From Streptomyces uncialis (GTDB taxonomy: Bacteria; Actinomycetota; Actinomycetes; Streptomycetales; Streptomycetaceae), in NCBI RefSeq assembly GCF_001905345.1, contig NZ_LFBV01000002.1, forward strand, positions 992,001-1,056,000: DNA of 64,000 nt, written 5' to 3'. The notes below the pieces were generated by a model. It saw only the letters and a list, made by a program, of their open reading frames with translations, searched no databases and was not told the origin of the DNA. Within the stretch, counting starts at the first letter, position 1. The number at the start of each line of letters is the position of its first letter. Both the position numbers and the translations under genes were made by a program. Of this stretch, positions 61,859 to 64,000 are shown piece after piece.

Positions 61859-63865
61859 ATGATCGTCTCCGTTGATGTCGGCGCATCCACCACCAAGTCG
61901 GCCGTGCTGGCCGAGGGCACCGCGGACGCGGTCACCGTCCGGTTGCAGGGCTTACCCGAGTGGCCGACAGCCCTGATGCTGGGCCGGGACGGCACCCTGA
62001 TCACCGGCACCGCCGCCGCCAACCTCCGGGACGCGGCCCCGTACAAGGGCCGGTACCTGTGGGGTCTGAAGCAGCAGATCAATCTCGCGGCCCGCACCGA
62101 GCCGCTGCACCGCGAGGTCCACTTCCCCTCGGGTGACACACAGCCACTGGTACGGGGCGTCGCGGCCGTCCTCACCCACACCCTGCGCGCCGTCACCGAG
62201 CAGTACGGCGCCCCCACCCGTCTCGTGCTGACCCACCCGGTCCTGTGGACCGACGCCGAACAGGTGGTGCTCACCGAGGCCGCCACCGCCGCCGGCCATC
62301 CGTCGGCCGGGCTGGTCAGCGAGGCCGAGGCGGTCGGACTGCACGCCGTCCGGCGGCTGCCCGGCGACGGACCCTTCGCCGTGCTCGACTTCGGGGCCTC
62401 GACCTTCGACTTCGCCCTCCTCGACCGGCGCGGCGACGGCTCGCCTGAGGTCGTGTACGAGACCGGACGGCTCATCGGCGGGGACGACTTCGACACCCGG
62501 GTCCTCCAGCTCGTCCGGGATTCCGCCACCGCCGAAGAACGGCGCGTACTCGACGAACTCGCCGCGACACGGCCTGAGTTGCTGCGCCAGGAGGCCGAGG
62601 AGGTCAAGCGCGCCCTGACCGTACGGGACGAGGCCGGGTTCGGTGTGTGGGACCTCGACATCGAGGTACAGCGGGCCGACTTCGCCGACGCGATCGACCC
62701 GCTGGTGACGACCTGCGTGGCGGCGGCCCGAGAGGCCCTGTCCGCGCTGGACGGGACCCGCCCGCGGGCGATCGTCCTCAGCGGCGGCGCGGCGCGCGTG
62801 CCGCAGGTCCGTGAACATGTGGCGGGTCTGGCCGCCTCGCTGGGCGCCGAGCTGATCGATCTGGTGGACGGCGTGGACGGCAGCCCGGTCGCCCTGGGCG
62901 CCACCCGGGCCCCCGCCCGCTCACGTACCGGGCGCGCGCCCCGTCCGGCCCGGCCCTTCACGGTCGATCCCGCCGTGCTGGAGCTCGGACATCCCGACAC
63001 CTCCGTCGTCGGGGTGCTCGGCGGGGTGCTCGCGCTGCGGCCCGAACGCGAGCTCCGCGGCTGGCAGCTCCCCGCGTACGGCGACGCCGCACAGGGCGGG
63101 GCGCCGGACGGCCCCACTATGCCCGTGTCCCGGATCGCCGGCGACCCCGCCTCCACCCGGGTGGTGCTCGCCAGCCCGTCCCCCGCCTTCCTCGTGACCA
63201 CGGTCGACGGGACGGGCGGCCTGGGCCGGAGCGTGGTGTTCGGCAGGCTGGCCACGGCACGGGGCGCCGCGGGGAGCACGGTGTCCGCGCTCGCCTGCCG
63301 CGGCCTGCTGATCGCCTGGGTCGAGACGGACGGAAGGGGCACGATCGTCGACACCCTGAGCTGGCACTGGCGGACCTTCCCCCTACCCGAGCTGGTGAAC
63401 GAACTGTCGTTCACCGACAAGCCCTGGCTGATCGCCCGGCTGCCGGACCGGCTCCTGCTGTTCGACGTGCTCACCCTGCGGCGCCGGGCCGAACTGGACC
63501 TCCCCGACAGCGCCGCCCTCGCCGTCGAACCCCGGCACGGCACCGTCTGCGTGGCGTACGAGGACGAGGTGGTCGCCTACCGGACGGGCACGGGATGCTT
63601 CGAGGTCCGCTGGCGGCGCCCGCTCCGGTCGCACGGCGCCATCGCCTTCACCCACACCGGGGACGAGGCCGCCGTCGTCGTCTTCGACTCGACGGCCCAG
63701 GTGTACCGGGCCCTGCACGCCGACACCGGTGACCAGCTCGGTCTGCGGGACGCCATCGGGCTGGACCGGCCGGAGGCGCTGCATCCGAGCCCGGACCGGG
63801 GCGTGGTCTACGCACGCGCCGGGGCGGGGCTGGACCGGCTTCGCCTGGGCACGGTGTCGGGATGA
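61859..63865 (+). CDS. Hsp70-like ATPase with C-terminal propeller-like domain
   Basis: 668 residues. Residues 1-350 form an actin-fold ATPase: phosphate-1 VDVGASTTK (5-13), phosphate-2 AVLDFGASTFDFALL and adenosine motif IVLSGGAARVPQV. The DnaK substrate-binding domain and lid are missing. From about 390 the protein has repeated blade-like strands (RIAGDPASTRVVLASPSPAFLVTT, GRLATARGAAGSTVSALACRGLLIAWVE, GAIAFTHTGDEAAVVVFDSTAQVYRA), resembling a WD40/PQQ-type propeller. It is therefore not a general chaperone. CCGGAG lies four bases before the ATG. Its stop overlaps the next gene (ATGA), so it works in an operon. Confidence 0.82.
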   Translation: MIVSVDVGASTTKSAVLAEGTADAVTVRLQGLPEWPTALMLGRDGTLITGTAAANLRDAAPYKGRYLWGLKQQINLAARTEPLHREVHFPSGDTQPLVRGVAAVLTHTLRAVTEQYGAPTRLVLTHPVLWTDAEQVVLTEAATAAGHPSAGLVSEAEAVGLHAVRRLPGDGPFAVLDFGASTFDFALLDRRGDGSPEVVYETGRLIGGDDFDTRVLQLVRDSATAEERRVLDELAATRPELLRQEAEEVKRALTVRDEAGFGVWDLDIEVQRADFADAIDPLVTTCVAAAREALSALDGTRPRAIVLSGGAARVPQVREHVAGLAASLGAELIDLVDGVDGSPVALGATRAPARSRTGRAPRPARPFTVDPAVLELGHPDTSVVGVLGGVLALRPERELRGWQLPAYGDAAQGGAPDGPTMPVSRIAGDPASTRVVLASPSPAFLVTTVDGTGGLGRSVVFGRLATARGAAGSTVSALACRGLLIAWVETDGRGTIVDTLSWHWRTFPLPELVNELSFTDKPWLIARLPDRLLLFDVLTLRRRAELDLPDSAALAVEPRHGTVCVAYEDEVVAYRTGTGCFEVRWRRPLRSHGAIAFTHTGDEAAVVVFDSTAQVYRALHADTGDQLGLRDAIGLDRPEALHPSPDRGVVYARAGAGLDRLRLGTVSG

Positions 63866-64000
63866 GCGCCGCGCCCACGGTCCGCGCGGTGATCGCCCGG
63901 CACTGCCGCGAACTCCTCGCCGACCCCCTGCTGCACGGCGACCCGACCCTGCGGGACATCGCCGCCCAGTGCCACCAGCCGCTGCGGGTGCTGCTCGTCG
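63862..64000 (+). CDS. Start of an unidentified gene, possibly a dynamin-like GTPase (cut by window end)
   Basis: 46 codons are visible, starting MSAAPTVRAVIARHCRELL and ending PLRVLLV at the edge. The start overlaps the Hsp70-like stop by four bases, so it is translationally coupled. A helical N-terminus followed by a P-L-R-V-x-x-x strand is how dynamin-family GTPases begin just before their G-x-x-x-x-G-K-S motif, and I recall such GTPases beside Hsp70-like genes in streptomycetes. The P-loop itself is outside the window, so this is only a suggestion. Confidence 0.55.
   Translation, partial: MSAAPTVRAVIARHCRELLADPLLHGDPTLRDIAAQCHQPLRVLLV

Overview
The window is very GC-rich, uses GTG, ATG and rarer TTG starts, and has strong third-position G/C bias. 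It carries Tat-type and lipoprotein export signals, secreted glycosidases, RsbW-like ATPases, CsoR- and SoxR-type operators and actinobacterial cobalamin enzymes. Together these point to a Streptomyces chromosome or a very close relative. It looks chromosomal rather than plasmid or phage: one tRNA gene is present (tRNA-Pro, GGG), and the only sign of a mobile element is a decayed integrase end beside it.

Region by region. 1-6.9 kb: the end of a probable quinoprotein oxidase gene overlapping its LodB-like flavoprotein, a hypothetical gene, a Tat-exported class V aminotransferase-like protein, a 1-kb gene-free stretch with six GTACTGC heptamers upstream of an RsbW-like ATPase, and two small proteins. 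6.9-13.5 kb: two SAM methyltransferases, two secreted proteins, CbiZ, and a malate/lactate dehydrogenase homologue with a changed specificity residue. 13.9-19.8 kb: a possible lipid region with a phospholipase D/cardiolipin synthase, a GNAT-aminotransferase fusion coupled to a CdsA-like cytidylyltransferase, and an AI-2E type permease. 19.9-20.2 kb: integrase remnant, terminator and tRNA-Pro. 20.3-28 kb: DUF309 protein, CobF, an MFS pump with a C-terminal winged-helix-like domain, a thiolase, and a His-containing membrane protein with a PepSY protein. 28.2-33.5 kb: GH5 cellulase, then a two-component system with an ABC-2 exporter in one four-gene operon.

33.6-41.8 kb: three CsoR-like sites and a copper chaperone, two Lrp/AsnC regulators, and a seven-gene operon (PotBCDA-like importer, nitrilase-superfamily amidase, RraA-like protein, BKACE enzyme) that looks like an uptake-and-degradation pathway for an unknown nitrogen compound. 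41.9-47.3 kb: a membrane-anchored protein, a Tat-type hydrolase, a SoxR-box-controlled monooxygenase and a zinc/manganese ABC importer. 47.4-52.3 kb: an acyl-CoA ligase, a CoA-transferase and a divergent acyl-CoA dehydrogenase that resemble a CaiC/CaiB/CaiA set. 52.4-57.5 kb: a GH88-like hydrolase split by in-frame tandem repeats, coupled to an MFS transporter; then a paralogue of the 25.8-kb membrane protein beside an ECF sigma factor. 57.6-64 kb: a GNAT, a luciferase-like/berberine-bridge-like fusion flavoenzyme, an NrtR-like Nudix regulator with a probably leaderless start, and an Hsp70-like ATPase with a propeller-like tail coupled to a gene that runs off the edge.

Several clear hairpin terminators separate transcription units, notably at 8012, 29536, 34084, 41776, 44772 and 57551. 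All calls come from reading the sequence and its translations; no database search was possible.
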